32,906 nt of DNA from Bacteroidales bacterium (GCA_017614795.1 JAGABD010000107.1:1-32906), one strand, 5' to 3'. Shown: positions 23,181 to 30,935, counted from the first letter of the stretch. Numbers and translations are program-made. The notes: generated by a model from the sequence alone, not told the origin.

Positions 23181-24278
23181 TTATACGTCCATCAGTATCC
23201 TACGGTTCTTCGGATAGAGGTTGTTGATGCGCTTGCCGAGGTTTTTCGCCAGGCCCAGTGGATGGCCGCGATAGCACACCGTTATCATCCCCAGGGGCGC
23301 ATCGGGCAGAGGAAAACTGTCGCGATGGAGATAGCGTTGAGCCTGCTCGAGGGTCAGCTCGACGCGCGGGGGCTCGGAGACGCCCGAAGGATTCGACGAC
23401 CGACGCACGGCGTCGGCGGGGTACATTAGGGGCAGAGCCCCTGATAATGCCGCCGAAGGGCGGCCCGGTGATGGCACCGTCTTCACCAGCGCCCCGGCCC
23501 ACTGGCCTTCGCCGGGGACTTCGCCCGCCTTGAGCAGGCTGCCGCAGGAGGTGAGGCGGACGCCGTAAGCGCCGAATTCATCTTCCGGAGGAATTATCTC
23601 CCCGCCGAGGGTTTCTGCCGCCCATCGAAGGTTGGCGTCGTTCTCGGCATCTTCGTAGGTGCAGGTGGAATATATCAGCAGACCTCCTTCGCGAAGCGCG
23701 GGCCAGACGTCGGCGAGTATGCGTTTCTGGCGAGCGGCGCAGAGTTCCACCACGGCCGGGCTCCATTCGGCCTCGGCACGCGGGTCCTTGCGGAACATCC
23801 CCTCGCCGCTGCAGGGCACGTCGGCAACTATCACATCGAAATACCCCGGCAGCTCCCTGCCTATCACCGAAGGATCGACGCTGCACACCTTCACGTTTGC
23901 ATCGCCCCAGGCCGCCACGTTGTCCGCCAGCACCCGCGCCCGCTTCGCCATCACCTCGTTGGCTATCAGCTCGAAGGCATCTCCGCAGCGTTCGCGAAGC
24001 GAAGCCGCAAGGTCGGTGGTCTTGCCTCCCGGGGCGGCGCAAAGGTCCAGCACCCGCGGGAAGTCCAGCTTCGGCAGATATTTGCGGAAAAGATGCCCCA
24101 CGAACATCGCCGAGCTGTCCTGCACATAGTAGCAGCCAGCGTGGAACAGGGGGTCGAGGGTGAAGTTCGGGCGGCCGGAAAGAATGCGGCCCCAGGGCGA
24201 CCAGGGAACGGGCGCTCCGTCGGGACCGTCGGGACCCTTGAAGGGGTTGAGCCTTATGGAAACGGGCAGGTCGGGCAT
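23181..24278 (-). CDS. RsmF-type rRNA (cytosine-C5)-methyltransferase (NOL1/NOP2/Sun family)
   Basis: The protein has 365 residues. The SAM site is DLCAAPGGKT (78-87). The catalytic pair of the Sun family is present: PCSGEGMF with C156 and STCTY with C206. A C-terminal PUA-like part (about 310-365) ends GHPLGLAKNLGKRINNLYPKNRRI, typical of the Bacteroidota RsmF group that methylates C1407 or neighbouring cytosines in 16S rRNA. The protein starts MPDLPVSIRLNP; homologues usually have an extra N-terminal helix of about 20-30 residues before this block, and total length is normally 450-470. No start codon with a plausible extension exists upstream before an in-frame stop. The start shares one base with the START-like gene stop (TGATG). 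Confidence 0.88.
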   Translation of the reverse strand: MPDLPVSIRLNPFKGPDGPDGAPVPWSPWGRILSGRPNFTLDPLFHAGCYYVQDSSAMFVGHLFRKYLPKLDFPRVLDLCAAPGGKTTDLAASLRERCGDAFELIANEVMAKRARVLADNVAAWGDANVKVCSVDPSVIGRELPGYFDVIVADVPCSGEGMFRKDPRAEAEWSPAVVELCAARQKRILADVWPALREGGLLIYSTCTYEDAENDANLRWAAETLGGEIIPPEDEFGAYGVRLTSCGSLLKAGEVPGEGQWAGALVKTVPSPGRPSAALSGALPLMYPADAVRRSSNPSGVSEPPRVELTLEQAQRYLHRDSFPLPDAPLGMITVCYRGHPLGLAKNLGKRINNLYPKNRRILMDV

Positions 24279-24718
24279 CAGAAATGGAAATCTTCGGGCA
24301 TCCCTTCGGGACGGCGGCCCTCGCTAAGCGCCACCAGCGAGTCGACTATGCTGTCGAGCACCTGGGTTATCTTGCCGCCGAGCATCATCTTGAGCATCAC
24401 GTTCAAGTCCGCCTCGAGATCGACGCTGAAATCGGTCTTGGCAGGCTCCGAGGCGGGCTCGAAATGAAGCATAAGGGTGAAATGGAAGGGGGCTCCGTCG
24501 TCCTGTATCTCTATATATGAATAAGGTTCGCGACGGGTTATGCGCACGCCCACGTCCATTCCTGAAACATTGCCGCGAAGGGTGTCGAAATCGGCAACCG
24601 CGCTCCGCTTCTGGTCTTCGGGAAGCATATTTACGAAGTTCCGCATATCGGTGAAGGCCATAAAGAGGGCCGCCTGCGGAGCGGAGACTATTCCGTGCTT
24701 GCTGTTGAATTGTGCCAT
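24278..24718 (-). CDS. START-like / SRPBCC-fold small protein
   Basis: The 146 residues show a pattern of beta strands around a C-terminal helix typical of the SRPBCC (START/polyketide cyclase-like) fold: VSAPQAALFMAFTDMRNF at the start, GVRITRREPYSYIEIQ and FHFTLMLHFEPASE in the middle, and a long helix at 113-133 (GGKITQVLDSIVDSLVALS). Similar short proteins are conserved in Bacteroidales without a known ligand or role. It is cytoplasmic, with no signal peptide. The gene is first of a minus-strand run with the RsmF-type gene and is divergent from the NUDIX gene, from which it is separated by 53 bases holding promoter elements for both directions. Confidence 0.7.
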   Translation of the reverse strand: MAQFNSKHGIVSAPQAALFMAFTDMRNFVNMLPEDQKRSAVADFDTLRGNVSGMDVGVRITRREPYSYIEIQDDGAPFHFTLMLHFEPASEPAKTDFSVDLEADLNVMLKMMLGGKITQVLDSIVDSLVALSEGRRPEGMPEDFHF

Positions 24719-24740
24719 AAGCGGATTTTTCTTATTTTTG
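24709..24740 (+). promoter_or_regulatory. Promoter of the NUDIX gene
   Basis: ATTG at 24709-24712 (one mismatch to TTTG) and TATTTTTG at 24733-24740 (full match) are 20 bases apart. The leader would be about 27 bases before the ATG at 24772. The -33 part overlaps the first codons of the divergent START-like gene. Confidence 0.55.
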
Positions 24741-24755
24741 CAGTTGCGTATCGTA

Positions 24756-24763
24756 CAAAGATA
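24756..24763 (-). promoter_or_regulatory. -7 box of the START-like gene
   Basis: On the minus strand the element reads TATCTTTG, a perfect TAnnTTTG match, 37 bases before the ATG at 24718. No clear TTTG is found 19-21 bases further upstream. It would share the 53-base divergent spacer with the NUDIX promoter. Confidence 0.45.
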
Positions 24764-24771
24764 GCAAAATT

Positions 24772-25383
24772 ATGCACAGGATATATTTCGAGAAACGCTG
24801 CATCATCATCTGCGAGCCCGAGGACCAGGCCCTTGCGGACCCCAATGCCGTGGAATTCCACCTTGGCGAGAAGATAGACATGCACACCCTCGTGCTGATG
24901 TTCGAGGCTTCGCAGGAACTTTCCCGAATCTACATCCCCGTGCCCAACACCGACAAGGTGTACCGCAGGCTCTGCGCCGAATTCAAGGAAGTGAACGCCG
25001 CCGGAGGACTGGTGAGCAACCGCCGGGGCGACTATCTCCTTATAGAAAGAAACGGCCTCTGGGACCTTCCCAAGGGGCATCAGGAGAAGGGAGAAGACAT
25101 AAAAGTGACGGCGCTCCGCGAGATCCAGGAAGAGACCGGTGTCGACAAGCTGGAGCTGCGCGGGCTCATCTGCATAACCGACCACTGCTACCTGCGCGAC
25201 GGCATCTGGCATCTCAAGCACACCTGGTGGTACGACTGCCTCTACACCGACCCCGTGGACCTCACTCCGCAGCGCGAAGAAGACATTGCGAAGGCCGCCT
25301 GGGTGGCCCGCTCTTCCCTGCCCCGCTTCCTCACCAACACCTACCCTTCGATACAGGAAGTCTTCCGCGAAGCGAAGGTGTGA
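24772..25383 (+). CDS. NUDIX hydrolase
   Basis: The 203 residues contain a complete Nudix box, G102-x5-E-x7-REIQEETGV, ending at 124; it binds the metal and hydrolyses a nucleoside diphosphate linked to another moiety. An N-terminal domain of about 75 residues (MHRIYFEKRCIIICEP) precedes it. The segment LVSNRRGDYLLIERNGLWDLPKGH is typical of the housekeeping NUDIX proteins common in Bacteroidota. The substrate cannot be deduced. The ATG at 24772 follows a promoter at 24709-24740. The stop lies 53 bases before queA, with a perfect hairpin between, so co-transcription is uncertain. Confidence 0.9.
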   Translation: MHRIYFEKRCIIICEPEDQALADPNAVEFHLGEKIDMHTLVLMFEASQELSRIYIPVPNTDKVYRRLCAEFKEVNAAGGLVSNRRGDYLLIERNGLWDLPKGHQEKGEDIKVTALREIQEETGVDKLELRGLICITDHCYLRDGIWHLKHTWWYDCLYTDPVDLTPQREEDIAKAAWVARSSLPRFLTNTYPSIQEVFREAKV

Positions 25384-25408
25384 AACTTTTTGGAGGTTTT
25401 CACCGTAT

Positions 25409-25430
25409 AAATAGAGTATCGACTCTATTT
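25409..25430. repeat. Perfect 9-bp inverted repeat just upstream of queA
   Basis: AAATAGAGT (25409-25417), ATCG, ACTCTATTT (25422-25430): nine perfect base pairs around a four-base loop. It covers most of the queA -7 box and ends six bases before the start codon. It could be an operator, a weak terminator for the NUDIX transcript (A-run before, T-run after), or both. Confidence 0.6.
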
Positions 25431-25431
25431 G
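25424..25431 (+). promoter_or_regulatory. Possible -7 box of queA, leaderless-type spacing
   Basis: TCTATTTG differs from TAnnTTTG at one position and is five bases from the ATG at 25437. No -33 TTTG at the right spacing. It lies inside the right arm of the palindrome at 25409-25430. Confidence 0.35.
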
Positions 25432-25436
25432 GAATT

Positions 25437-26486
25437 ATGAAACTTTCCCAGTTCAACTTCGATCTTCCGAAGGAAAAAATCGCCCTCAGGCCTACCAGGT
25501 GGAGGGATGAGTGCAAACTTATGGTACTCCGCCGCAAGACCGGCGAAATCGAACACAGGCTTTTCAAGGACATAGTGGAATACTTCGGCAAGGGCGACCT
25601 GTTCGTGCTGAACGACACCCGCGTCTTCCCCGCCAGGCTTTCCGGCAAGAAGGAGCGCACCGGCGCCGAAATCACCGTGTTCCTGCTGCGCGAACTCAAC
25701 CGCGACCAGAAACTCTGGGACGTGATAGTGGAGCCCGCCCGCAAGATCCGCATAGGCAACAAGCTCTATTTCGGAGAGGACGAGAGCATGGTGGCCGAGG
25801 TCATCGACAACACCACCTCGAGGGGCAGAACCCTGCGTTTCCTCTACGACGGACCGTACGACGAGTTCAAGAAGAGCCTCTTCGCCCTCGGCAAGACTCC
25901 CCTTCCCGAATGCATCGACCGCGAACCGGACGAACAGGACGTCGATGATTTCCAGACCATCTTCGCCGCCCACGAGGGCGCCGTTTCGGCTCCTGCGGCA
26001 GGCCTGCACTTCAGCCGAGAGCTCCTCAACAGGATGATTCTCGCCGACATCGACCGCACTTTTATCACCGTGCATATGGGCCGCGGGCATTTCAACCCCG
26101 TGGACGTCGAGGACCTCTCGAAGCACCGCATGGACGGGGAAAGGATGATAATTTCCGAAGAGGCGGCGCAGCGCGTCAACCTCGCAAAGCGTACGGGCGG
26201 CAAGGTGCTCGCAGTGGGCGTCACCGTCCTGCGCGCCCTCGAGACCTACGTGACCACCCAGCACGAAATCAAGGCGAACGACATCTGGACCAACAAGTTC
26301 CTCTTCCCTCCCTATGAGTTCGCGGTGGCGGACGCTTTCGTCTCCAACTTCCACGAGCCCTGCTCGACAATGCTGATGGCCGAGGCCGCCTTCGGCGGAT
26401 TCGAGAACGTGATGCACGCCTACGAGGTCGCCCTGGAGCAGGATTACCGCTTCGGTCCTTACGGCGACGCGCTCCTTATCATATAA
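25437..26486 (+). CDS. queA: S-adenosylmethionine:tRNA ribosyltransferase-isomerase
   Basis: The 349 residues match QueA across their length: KLSQFNFDLPKEKIALRP at the start, LFVLNDTRVFPARL near 57-70, the AAGLHFS motif near 184-190, VHMGRGHFNPV near 210, and the ending YRFGPYGDALLI. The enzyme transfers and isomerises the ribosyl part of SAM onto 7-aminomethyl-7-deazaguanine at position 34 of tRNA, giving epoxyqueuosine. The ATG at 25437 gives the standard N-terminus; the frame is open further upstream but that part only mirrors the NUDIX gene. No other queuosine genes are adjacent. A strong terminator follows at 26527-26580. Confidence 0.97.
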   Translation: MKLSQFNFDLPKEKIALRPTRWRDECKLMVLRRKTGEIEHRLFKDIVEYFGKGDLFVLNDTRVFPARLSGKKERTGAEITVFLLRELNRDQKLWDVIVEPARKIRIGNKLYFGEDESMVAEVIDNTTSRGRTLRFLYDGPYDEFKKSLFALGKTPLPECIDREPDEQDVDDFQTIFAAHEGAVSAPAAGLHFSRELLNRMILADIDRTFITVHMGRGHFNPVDVEDLSKHRMDGERMIISEEAAQRVNLAKRTGGKVLAVGVTVLRALETYVTTQHEIKANDIWTNKFLFPPYEFAVADAFVSNFHEPCSTMLMAEAAFGGFENVMHAYEVALEQDYRFGPYGDALLII

Positions 26487-26526
26487 AAGAAAACGTTAAG
26501 GCTTAAAAAGAAAATTTAAGTCATAC

Positions 26527-26580
26527 GAAAACATAAAAATCTGCGACCGGTTTCTTTATTCGGCCGCAGATTTATGTTTT
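26527..26580 (+). terminator. Strong Rho-independent-type terminator after queA
   Basis: AAAACATAAA-ATCTGCG-CCG on the left pairs with CGG-CGCAGAT-TTATGTTTT on the right, about 19 bp with one A/C mismatch and an 11-base loop. The GC core is flanked by an A-run upstream and a T-run downstream (26571-26580). It separates queA from dprA and could work in both directions. Confidence 0.8.
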
Positions 26581-26587
26581 ATTGGCT

Positions 26588-26595
26588 TACATTCG
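26588..26595 (+). promoter_or_regulatory. Possible -7 box of dprA, leaderless-type spacing
   Basis: TACATTCG has one mismatch to TAnnTTTG and lies four bases before the ATG at 26600. The -33 region falls inside the queA terminator and has no clean TTTG. A promoter is nevertheless expected here, because the terminator would stop transcripts from queA. Confidence 0.38.
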
Positions 26596-26599
26596 GGGC

Positions 26600-27766
26600 A
26601 TGGAAAAAAGTGTAAGCAGAGAGGCGGCGTGCGCCTGTGCCCTGGGGCGCATCTTCGGTTTCGAGCCGCTTTGTTCCCTGCGTCTGATGGAGGCGCTGGG
26701 GAGCGCGCGGGCGGTGTTCGACCTGCCCGCAAAGGCCCTGGATGGCATTCTCGGGCCGTTTTCGAAATACAAGGGAATGATCACCCGCGAGGCGGAGGAG
26801 CAGGCGGGAGAAGAACTGGAGAAGTTGGCGGCGCAAGGCTGCGGCTACCTGCCGTACACTTCGCCGGACTACCCGGCGCTGCTGAAGGAGTGCGCGGACC
26901 CTCCGGCGGGGCTGTACTTTCGCTCGAGTTCGGACATAGCGACGGTCCTGGGAAGGTCCCCCGCCGTAGGCGTGGTGGGAACCAGGGACATTTCGCCGTA
27001 CGGGCGGGAATGGACTCCTAAGCTGGTGCGGGCGATGTCCGAGTGCCGCGACAAACCGGTCATCGTGAGCGGGCTCGCCTACGGCGTGGACGCCTCGGCG
27101 CACATTGCCGCGATGGACTCCGGACTGCCCACCGTCGCCGTTCTTCCCGTGGGCATCGACGACATCTATCCGAAACAGCACGCGCGCCTCGCGGAACGCA
27201 TCGAGAGCACTCCCGGATGCGCCATAATCACCGACTATCCTCCCGGGACGGGACCCACTCCAAACACATTCCTGAGGCGGAACCGCATCATCGCGGGGCT
27301 CAGCAACGCCGTGCTCATAACCGAGTCCAAGATACACGGAGGCGGGCTCATCACCTGCCATCTCGCAAGCGAATACGGACGCGAAGTCTACGCCCTTCCC
27401 GGACGCATCGACGATCCGCGTTCCGCCGGCTGCAACGCGCTCATCGGGCAGAAGCTCGCGGAGGCCGTCTGGTCGCCAGCGGCCTTCTGCGAGGACCTCG
27501 GCCTCGGGGTGTGGTCCAGGCGCAACAAGACCGGGCTACGGGAAAGCATCCTGGAGCGCTTCAGGGACAGTTCCGACGAGGAAAAGGAGGCTCTCGTTTC
27601 GCTCGCCCTTCGAATCAAGGCGGCCCGCGGCGCGACTATGGACGAACTCTGCCACGACTCCGGCATCGCCTTCGGCGAAGTGTCGCGCCTGGCCGGCCTG
27701 CTGGAAGCCGAAGGATTCATCGCAATAGACCTGCTCCAAAGGTGCACGGTCTGTTATAAAATATAG
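26600..27766 (+). CDS. dprA: DNA-processing protein DprA
   Basis: The protein has 388 residues. An N-terminal helical region of about 80 residues precedes the DprA Rossmann-like domain (about 85-290): VGTRDISPYG (126-135), IVSGLAYGVDASAH (155-168), LPVGIDDIYP (182-191), NTFLRRNRIIAGLS (222-235) and YALPGRIDDPRSAGCN near 264-279. A winged-helix domain follows (about 315-388). DprA binds single-stranded DNA and loads RecA on incoming strands during natural transformation; it is also present in species not known to be competent. An alternative TTG start lies six codons upstream, but the ATG gives a better N-terminus and fits the -7 box. The stop lies 13 bases before tatD. Confidence 0.93.
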   Translation: MEKSVSREAACACALGRIFGFEPLCSLRLMEALGSARAVFDLPAKALDGILGPFSKYKGMITREAEEQAGEELEKLAAQGCGYLPYTSPDYPALLKECADPPAGLYFRSSSDIATVLGRSPAVGVVGTRDISPYGREWTPKLVRAMSECRDKPVIVSGLAYGVDASAHIAAMDSGLPTVAVLPVGIDDIYPKQHARLAERIESTPGCAIITDYPPGTGPTPNTFLRRNRIIAGLSNAVLITESKIHGGGLITCHLASEYGREVYALPGRIDDPRSAGCNALIGQKLAEAVWSPAAFCEDLGLGVWSRRNKTGLRESILERFRDSSDEEKEALVSLALRIKAARGATMDELCHDSGIAFGEVSRLAGLLEAEGFIAIDLLQRCTVCYKI

Positions 27767-27774
27767 TATATTTG
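27767..27774 (+). promoter_or_regulatory. Possible -7 box of tatD, leaderless-type spacing
   Basis: TATATTTG is a full TAnnTTTG match starting directly after the dprA stop codon, five bases before the GTG at 27780. No -33 TTTG is seen at 19-21 bases. Read-through from dprA is likely as well. Confidence 0.4.
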
Positions 27775-27779
27775 TGTCC

Positions 27780-28547
27780 GTGATATTCGTCGACACACAT
27801 ACCCACTGCAGCGACGAGGCCTACCGCGGCGAAGAAGACGCCGTGGTTCTCCGGGCTGTCGAAGCCGGCGTCACCCGCCTGATCCAGGCGGACATCGACT
27901 CGAAGGAACGTCCCGCCCACTTCGCCCTCTGCGGAAGGCATCCGGGCGTGCTCTTCCCTATGCTGGGGCTTTATCCCGGCTCGGTCGACGAAAAGTGGCA
28001 GGACGAAATAGCCGCGCTCGAGCCCTGGTTCGCAAAAGGGCCCGTGGCGATCGGCGAAATCGGCCTGGACTACCACTACGGCAAGGAATTCGCCGCCCAG
28101 CAGAAGGAGGCGCTGAGGGTACAGCTCGAACTCGCGGCGGAGCACAATCTCCCCGTGAACATCCATCTGCGCGAAGCGACCGAAGACTTCCTGGACATCA
28201 TCCGCGACTGCGCGCATCTGCATCTCCGCGGAAATCTCCACGCCTACAGCGGCAGCGCCGAGACCTTCTTCGCCCTTCAGCCTTACGGCGACTGGTCGAT
28301 AGGCATCGGCGGAGTGGTCACCTTCAAGAACGCCAAGCTCCCGGAGGTGGTGAGGCAGGTGCCCCTCGAGCGCATCCTCCTCGAAACGGACGCCCCCTAT
28401 CTCGCCCCCACTCCCCTTCGGGGAACGCGCAACGAAAGCGCCAACATCCCGCTCATCGCGGCCAAAATAGCAGAAATCAAGAATACGGATATGGAAACCG
28501 TGGCGAGCGTCACCACGGCCAACGCCGAAAGACTTTTCGCAATATGA
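27780..28547 (+). CDS. tatD: TatD-family metal-dependent deoxyribonuclease
   Basis: The 255 residues carry the TatD amidohydrolase motifs: D5-T-H7-T-H9 (metal site), GEIGLDYH with E93, NIHLRE with H129, LHAYSG with H154, and ETDAPYLAP with D204. Members are Mg/Mn-dependent 3'-5' exonucleases or phosphoesterases in DNA turnover and repair. The usual HCFSG is HAYSG here and HxR(D/E)A is HLREA, within normal variation for Bacteroidota. GTG at 27780 gives MIFVDTHTH, the standard start; GTG at 27774 is in frame but overlaps the -7 box. The stop overlaps ansA by four bases (ATGA). Confidence 0.92.
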   Translation: MIFVDTHTHCSDEAYRGEEDAVVLRAVEAGVTRLIQADIDSKERPAHFALCGRHPGVLFPMLGLYPGSVDEKWQDEIAALEPWFAKGPVAIGEIGLDYHYGKEFAAQQKEALRVQLELAAEHNLPVNIHLREATEDFLDIIRDCAHLHLRGNLHAYSGSAETFFALQPYGDWSIGIGGVVTFKNAKLPEVVRQVPLERILLETDAPYLAPTPLRGTRNESANIPLIAAKIAEIKNTDMETVASVTTANAERLFAI

Positions 28548-29581
28548 AACAGAAGAAATCAGCCGTCCTGCTAATCTACACGGGAGGCACCATCGGAATG
28601 AAGGAAAGCGCCGGAGACGGAGGCCTCGTGCCCTTCGACTTCTCGGGAATCCTGGAGGAAGTGCCCGAACTGCGCCGCTTCGACCTGCGAATCGACCACC
28701 GCACCTTCAACCCTCTCATCGACTCCTCCGACATAGTGCCGGAAATCTGGTGCTCGATAGCCGAGATCATCCGCGACAACTACGAAAAGTACGACGGCTT
28801 CGTGGTTCTTCACGGCACCGACACGATGGCCTACTCCGCATCCGCGCTGAGCTTCATGCTGAAAGACCTCGCAAAGCCTGTGGTGTTCACGGGAAGCCAG
28901 CTGCCGATCGGAAGCCTCCGCACCGACGGACGCGAGAACCTCGTTTCGGCGGTGGAGATCGCTTCGGCGAAAGATCCCGACGGGCACGCGCTGGTGCCCG
29001 AAGTGTGCATCTGGTTCAACTCCCAGCTGCTCCGCGGCAACCGTTCCACAAAGATGAACGCGGTGTCTTTCGACGCCTTCCGCAGCCCCAATTACCCGGT
29101 GCTCGCCGAGGCGGGAATAAGCATCCGCTACAACACTCCGCACATCCTTCCCCTGCCTCCGCAAGACGCTGATTTGAAGATAAATACGAATCTCGATACG
29201 CGCGTGGCGATCCTGAAGGTCCACCCCGGAATCACGCCCCAGGTGGCCCGCAACGTGCTGCTGGGAGAAGGCATCCGCGCCGTCATCCTCGAGACCTACG
29301 GCTCGGGCAACGCCATCTCCAAACAATGGTTCATCGACATAGTGAAAGAGGCCGCCGACAGCGGCAGGATTCTGCTCAACGTGACGCAATGCCCCGCCGG
29401 CGAAGTGAATATGGACCTCTACGCCACGGGCAAGGCGCTGAAGAACGCGGGAGTGGTCTCCGGACGCGACCTGACCACGGAGGGGGCCCTTGCGAAACTC
29501 TTCCATCTGATGGGCTGCAACCCGTTGAACGACAAAGTGAAAGAGCTCCTGCAAGTCCCGCTTCGCGGGGAAATGTCTTAA
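28544..29581 (+). CDS. ansA: Type I L-asparaginase
   Basis: The 345 residues show both asparaginase signatures: YTGGTIGM with nucleophile T13, and VLHGTDTMAYSASALSF with T92 and D93. The loop TGSQLPIGSLRTDGREN, the missing signal peptide and the length indicate the cytoplasmic type I enzyme (AnsA), which hydrolyses asparagine to aspartate and ammonia. The ATG at 28544 was chosen because it yields the standard start MKQKKSAVLLIYTGGT and overlaps the tatD stop by four bases; the open frame extends upstream only as a tatD shadow. It is the last gene of the dprA-tatD-ansA run. Confidence 0.95.
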   Translation: MKQKKSAVLLIYTGGTIGMKESAGDGGLVPFDFSGILEEVPELRRFDLRIDHRTFNPLIDSSDIVPEIWCSIAEIIRDNYEKYDGFVVLHGTDTMAYSASALSFMLKDLAKPVVFTGSQLPIGSLRTDGRENLVSAVEIASAKDPDGHALVPEVCIWFNSQLLRGNRSTKMNAVSFDAFRSPNYPVLAEAGISIRYNTPHILPLPPQDADLKINTNLDTRVAILKVHPGITPQVARNVLLGEGIRAVILETYGSGNAISKQWFIDIVKEAADSGRILLNVTQCPAGEVNMDLYATGKALKNAGVVSGRDLTTEGALAKLFHLMGCNPLNDKVKELLQVPLRGEMS

Positions 29582-29598
29582 TAAGTTGCCCCAAAACC

Positions 29599-29639
29599 TT
29601 TGACGTTTTGATTTTTTTCGCTATCTTGCGTTGATTTTG
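29599..29639 (+). promoter_or_regulatory. Probable promoter region of the exbB-exbD operon
   Basis: Two overlapping, imperfect arrangements are seen. TTTG (29599-29602), 19 bases, TATCTTGC (29622-29629); and TTTG (29607-29610), 21 bases, TGATTTTG (29632-29639). The 107-base gap between ansA and exbB is AT-rich in its second half and contains nothing else recognisable. Confidence 0.4.
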
Positions 29640-29688
29640 GAAATAATTATTTACTAACGATAAACTAACTAAACACAAAAAACCAGTC

Positions 29689-30477
29689 ATGAAAAAGTTT
29701 TTTATGATTCTCGCAGCAGCGGCCTTGATGGCCTTCACTGCAAACATTGCTCTGGCACAGGACGAGCCCGCTCCTGAACAGGAAGCAACGGAAGTCGCCG
29801 CTCCCCAGTCACTTGCAGACCTTACCGCCGCCGCGCCCGAGGTTCCCCTCACCCAGGCTCTCAAGACCAAATTCATCGAAGGTGGAGCAGGGTTCATGTC
29901 CCTCATCATCATCTGCCTCATCATCGGTCTCGCCCTGTCTATCGAGAGGATTCTCTATCTGACATTCTCCAAGACCAACACCAAGGCTCTCATCGCCAAG
30001 GTCGAGGAAGCCCTCCAGAAGGGCGGAATCGAAGCCGCCAAGGATGTCTGCCGCGAAACTCGCGGACCTGTCGCAAGCATTTACTATCAGGGCCTGCTCC
30101 GTTACGACCAGGGCATCGACGTAGTCGAGAAGTCCATCGTTTCCTACGGCTCGGTGCAGATGAGCGAGATGGAGAACGGACTCAGCTGGATTTCCCTTTT
30201 CATCGCAATCGCCCCGTCGCTCGGATTCCTTGGAACCGTTATCGGTATGATCGCGGCCTTCGACGCTATCCAGCGTGCCGGCGACATCTCCCCTAACGTC
30301 GTTGCAGGAGGTATGAAGATCGCTCTTATCACTACCGTCGGCGGTCTTATCGTAGCTATGATCCTCCAGGTGTTCTACAACTACATCCTCGCAAAGATCG
30401 AGTCCATCACCATCGATATGGAGGACAGCTCCATCGCACTCATCGACGTGCTCAGCAAATACGAAGCAAAAAAGTAG
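29689..30477 (+). CDS. exbB: MotA/TolQ/ExbB proton-channel family protein
   Basis: The protein has 262 residues. A cleavable signal-like N-terminus (about 1-23) and a Pro/Glu-rich linker (to about 60) precede three transmembrane helices at about 66-84, 165-191 and 209-231. The segment LFIAIAPSLGFLGTVIGMI is the ExbB/TolQ signature. The N-terminal extension is usual for Bacteroidota ExbB. With ExbD it forms the inner-membrane proton channel that powers TonB-dependent transport or Tol-like envelope work. It leads the exbB/membrane protein/exbD/exbD cluster, with 15, 5 and 12 bases between the genes. No tonB follows within the window. Confidence 0.93.
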   Translation: MKKFFMILAAAALMAFTANIALAQDEPAPEQEATEVAAPQSLADLTAAAPEVPLTQALKTKFIEGGAGFMSLIIICLIIGLALSIERILYLTFSKTNTKALIAKVEEALQKGGIEAAKDVCRETRGPVASIYYQGLLRYDQGIDVVEKSIVSYGSVQMSEMENGLSWISLFIAIAPSLGFLGTVIGMIAAFDAIQRAGDISPNVVAGGMKIALITTVGGLIVAMILQVFYNYILAKIESITIDMEDSSIALIDVLSKYEAKK

Positions 30478-30492
30478 TAATCATTTCGCGCA

Positions 30493-30930
30493 ATGAAACT
30501 CAATAAGATATTCACCTGGTCGATGATCGGCATTATCGTCATCAGCGCGATCATCCTTGTCTGGGGCTTCGCAGTGGGCTTCGACTACAAGGGCGATCTT
30601 CCTGTCGACATATTGCTCGGTTGGGGATACCTCATCCTCGCACTGGCGGTCGCATCCGTTGTGGTCGTCGGCATCGCGGTGAGCGCCAAGAACAACCCGA
30701 AGAGCCTCGTCAAGACCGGCATCGTGCTGGCAGGCATCGTCGTGATTGCCCTTATCGCCTACCTCATCGCCCCGGGCAACCCCGCCGTCGGAACGGACAT
30801 CGAGTCCACTCACGGCACGCTTAAACTTACCGACACCATTCTTTATCTGACATATTTCGCCGGAATCGTGGCAATCCTTTCCATCGTCGCCGGTGAAATC
30901 CGTCTCGCCATCAGCAATAAGAAGGCATAA
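30493..30930 (+). CDS. Four-helix membrane protein of the ExbB/ExbD cluster
   Basis: The 145 residues are mostly hydrophobic, with four predicted helices at about 7-28, 40-65, 73-92 and 113-135. A short polar loop after each pair contains KNNPKS and the TDIESTHGTLKL stretch. No catalytic motif is seen. A protein of this size and layout between exbB and exbD is a recurring feature of Bacteroidota, which suggests an accessory subunit of the proton channel; that role is an inference from position. It sits 15 bases after exbB and five before the first exbD. Confidence 0.75.
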   Translation: MKLNKIFTWSMIGIIVISAIILVWGFAVGFDYKGDLPVDILLGWGYLILALAVASVVVVGIAVSAKNNPKSLVKTGIVLAGIVVIALIAYLIAPGNPAVGTDIESTHGTLKLTDTILYLTYFAGIVAILSIVAGEIRLAISNKKA

Positions 30931-30935
30931 CGATT

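Noticed and set aside
25227..25436. N-terminal extension of queA by 70 residues
   Set aside because: It mirrors the end of the NUDIX gene, and QueA normally begins at KLSQFNFDLP.
25384..25436. preQ1 riboswitch before queA
   Set aside because: Only a simple 9-bp hairpin is present; the stem plus A-rich pseudoknot tail of preQ1 classes is not seen.
27995..28543. N-terminal extension of the asparaginase by 183 residues
   Set aside because: It is a basic, low-complexity shadow of tatD; the true start at 28544 overlaps the tatD stop in the usual ATGA way.
29557..29569. CCCGC-TTC-GCGGG hairpin at the end of ansA as a terminator
   Set aside because: It lies inside the coding region and is not followed by a T-run.
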